A stretch of DNA of 64,000 nt. Source: MAG-121220-bin8 sp964433845. Lineage in GTDB: Bacteria > Bacteroidota > Bacteroidia > Flavobacteriales > Flavobacteriaceae. Position 1 is the first letter of the stretch; every line of letters starts with the position of its first letter. Below are positions 62,725 to 64,000 of this stretch, piece by piece. The notes under the pieces are model-generated. The model was given only the letters and a program-made list of their open reading frames with translations, was not told the origin of the DNA and searched no databases. The position numbers and the translations under genes were made by a program. Location: the NCBI GenBank assembly GCA_964433845.1, contig CAYSTA010000001.1, positions 128,542 through 192,541 on the forward strand, given 5' to 3'.

Positions 62725-63834
62725 TTATTTGTTGTTGTTAATCATTTCAATAAATTGATCAAAAAGATAACTTGAATCATGAGGACCAGGGCTTGCTTCA
62801 GGATGATACTGAACTGAAAAACAATTATTATTTTTTATTTTAATTCCTGCGATGGTATTATCATTTAAATGAACATGGGTTATTTCAACATTAGGATTTG
62901 ATTCAGTTTCTTCTCTATTTATTGCAAAACCATGATTTTGAGAAGATATTTCACCTTTACCTGTTATTAAATTTATAACAGGATGATTTATTCCTCTATG
63001 TCCATTATGCATTTTATATGTAGAAATTCCATTAGCCAAAGCAATTATTTGATGTCCTAAACATATACCAAATAGTGGAATTTTTGTTTTTAAAATATCT
63101 TTAGCTGTTTGAATTGAATTTTTGAGAGGTTCTGGGTCCCCAGGACCATTTGAAATAAAATATCCATCAGGGTTCCATTCTGACATTTCATCAAATGTTG
63201 CATTGAAAGGAAAAACTTTAATATAAGCATCTCTTTTAGATAAATTTCTTAGAATATTTTTTTTTATTCCAAGATCTAATGCTGCAATTCTAAATTTAGA
63301 ATTTGAATCTCCAAAGTAATATGTTTTTTTTGTAGAAACTTTTGAAGCTAATTCTAAACCTTCCATAGATGGTAAATTCTTAAGATTTATTTTTAATTTA
63401 TCTATTCCATTAGTGTCGGTAGAAATAACTGCATTCATCGCTCCATTATCTCTTATATAAGAAACAAGTGCTCTTGTATCTACATCGGATATTGCTACTA
63501 TATTATGCTTAATAAAAAAATTCTGTAAAGAATCGTCTGCTAGGGGTCTAGAAAATTTTGAATTAAAATTTTTGCAAATTAAACCTGCAATTTTAGGACT
63601 TTCTGATTCAACTTCTTTTTCATTAACGCCATAATTTCCTATATGAGAATTTGTAGTGACCATTAATTGACCATAATAAGAGGGATCAGTAAAAATCTCT
63701 TGATATCCTGTCATTCCAGTGTTAAAACATAGTTCTCCATACGCAGTTCCCTTAACACCCAATGCTTTTCCAAAAAAAATAGTTCCGTCTTGTAATAAAA
63801 TTAAAGCTTTATTTAGAATAGATTTATCTTTCAT
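62725..63834 (-). CDS. carA: carbamoyl-phosphate synthase small subunit
   Basis: 369 residues. The N-terminal CPSase domain starts ALILLQDGTIFFGKALGVKG; the C-terminal class I glutamine amidotransferase has the nucleophile C258 in GICLGHQIIALA and the His/Glu pair in QYHPEASPGPHDSSYLFDQF. It supplies ammonia from glutamine to CarB (20716-23565), so the two subunits are encoded about 39 kb apart. It lies behind the terminator of the upstream gene, with its own promoter box at 63842-63849, and 1 base ahead of eno. Confidence 0.96.
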   Translation of the reverse strand: MKDKSILNKALILLQDGTIFFGKALGVKGTAYGELCFNTGMTGYQEIFTDPSYYGQLMVTTNSHIGNYGVNEKEVESESPKIAGLICKNFNSKFSRPLADDSLQNFFIKHNIVAISDVDTRALVSYIRDNGAMNAVISTDTNGIDKLKINLKNLPSMEGLELASKVSTKKTYYFGDSNSKFRIAALDLGIKKNILRNLSKRDAYIKVFPFNATFDEMSEWNPDGYFISNGPGDPEPLKNSIQTAKDILKTKIPLFGICLGHQIIALANGISTYKMHNGHRGINHPVINLITGKGEISSQNHGFAINREETESNPNVEITHVHLNDNTIAGIKIKNNNCFSVQYHPEASPGPHDSSYLFDQFIEMINNNK

Positions 63835-63841
63835 TTTTATC

Positions 63842-63849
63842 CAAAATTA
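63842..63849 (-). promoter_or_regulatory. -7 promoter box of carA-eno
   Basis: TAATTTTG on the minus strand, 7 bases upstream of the carA ATG, directly after the terminator of the preceding gene. Confidence 0.45.
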
Positions 63850-63853
63850 ATAC

Positions 63854-63884
63854 AAAAAAAGGGAAAACTTAATGTTTATCCCTT
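63854..63884 (-). terminator. terminator upstream of carA
   Basis: On the minus strand AAGGGATAAAC and GTTTTCCCTT form a stem with one bulged base around a short loop, followed by seven T. It should end the transcript of the gene at the right edge of the window (probably rplQ). Confidence 0.7.
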
Positions 63885-63939
63885 GATTTAATCAATTTAT
63901 TTTTGAAATTGATTGTTTAGCTAATTTTGAATAATAAAT

Positions 63940-64000
63940 TTATGAATCCTTAGATTCAGATTCATTATTCTCATTAGAATTTTCTTGTTTAGTTTCCTCA
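63940..64000 (-). CDS. rplQ: C-terminal acidic tail of a ribosomal protein, probably L17 (partial)
   Basis: The last 61 bases read in one minus-strand frame as 20 residues ending in TAA at 63940-63942: EETKQENSNENNESESKDS. Such Glu/Asn/Ser-rich tails end ribosomal protein L17 in many flavobacteria, and rplQ commonly precedes carA-eno there. Nothing of the folded domain is visible, so this rests on synteny and tail composition. A terminator follows the stop by about 55 bases. Confidence 0.5.
   Translation of the reverse strand, partial: EETKQENSNENNESESKDS

Noticed and set aside
1..64000. CRISPR arrays, prophage, transposases, toxin-antitoxin or restriction genes
   Set aside because: I looked for regularly spaced repeats, integrase/transposase motifs and defence-gene signatures and saw none; all regions are accounted for by core genes.

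Overview
The window reads as a stretch of core chromosome from a streamlined, very AT-rich member of the Bacteroidota, most likely a marine flavobacterium. The evidence is the gene families and neighbourhoods: DUF2520-KdsC-Maf, DUF4290-MurA, DUF493, the START-like/aminotransferase IV/YqgE cluster, DUF4199-GT2-phosphosugar mutase, DUF2911, NamZ, CtlX, and carA directly upstream of eno. MurA has the Asp-type active site, CarB lacks the allosteric domain, and the promoters follow the Bacteroidota pattern (TTTG, 19 bases, TAnnTTTG) with no obvious Shine-Dalgarno sequences. A 100-N scaffold gap flanked by identical 55-base ends indicates a draft or metagenome-derived assembly.

Layout. 1-3542 (+): DUF2520 protein (start off the window), kdsC, maf, a possible mini membrane protein and a Na+/solute symporter. 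3539-6755 (-): DUF2911 lipid-export-type secreted protein, murA, DUF4290, DUF493. 6807-8872 (+): P-loop ATPase, fmt, yqgE. 8869-10104 (-): class IV aminotransferase and START-like protein, then a tRNA-Met (+). 10294-16235 (-): hisS, the rpsF-rpsR-rplI operon, priA and a BrkB/YihY membrane protein. 16287-19580 (+): rlmH, rdgB, a secreted carboxypeptidase-regulatory-domain protein and purB. 19585-23813 (-): rmuC, carB and rpmH. 23930-28687: small genes on both strands (TPR membrane protein, alpha/beta hydrolase, GNAT, mtaB, oligopeptide-binding lipoprotein, rpmE2).

28837-36638 (+): DUF4199 protein, glycosyltransferase, phosphosugar mutase, MsbA-like exporter, an ECF sigma factor with a one-TM partner and a secreted partner, and an RsmB-family methyltransferase. 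36747-40397: purL. 40460-47668 (+): MarR regulator followed by a beta-oxidation operon (multifunctional HAD/ECH, thiolase, acyl-CoA dehydrogenase) and an M28 peptidase. 47672-51069 (-): diaminopropionate ammonia-lyase, cystathionine beta-synthase-like enzyme, LolCE-type permease. 51075-53946: namZ (+), queE (-), lipoprotein (+), VOC protein (+). 53947-64000 (-): folD (across the gap), ffh, argS, ctlX, a DDAH-like enzyme, gltA, eno, carA and what is probably the end of rplQ.

The genes serve cell-envelope building (KdsC, MurA, NamZ, exporter), translation and its RNA modification (ribosomal proteins, HisS, ArgS, Fmt, MtaB, RlmH, QueE), nucleotide synthesis (PurB, PurL, CarA/CarB), fatty-acid oxidation and central carbon metabolism. 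Gene packing is extreme: four convergent gene pairs share one TTAA as the stop codon of both genes. I saw no CRISPR array, prophage, insertion sequence, rRNA or obvious defence system, and no clear candidate for a wholly new system; the most curious items are the ECF sigma trio, the paired guanidino-hydrolases, the DpaL/CBS pair, an M28 peptidase with an altered metal ligand, and the compact promoter and stop architecture.
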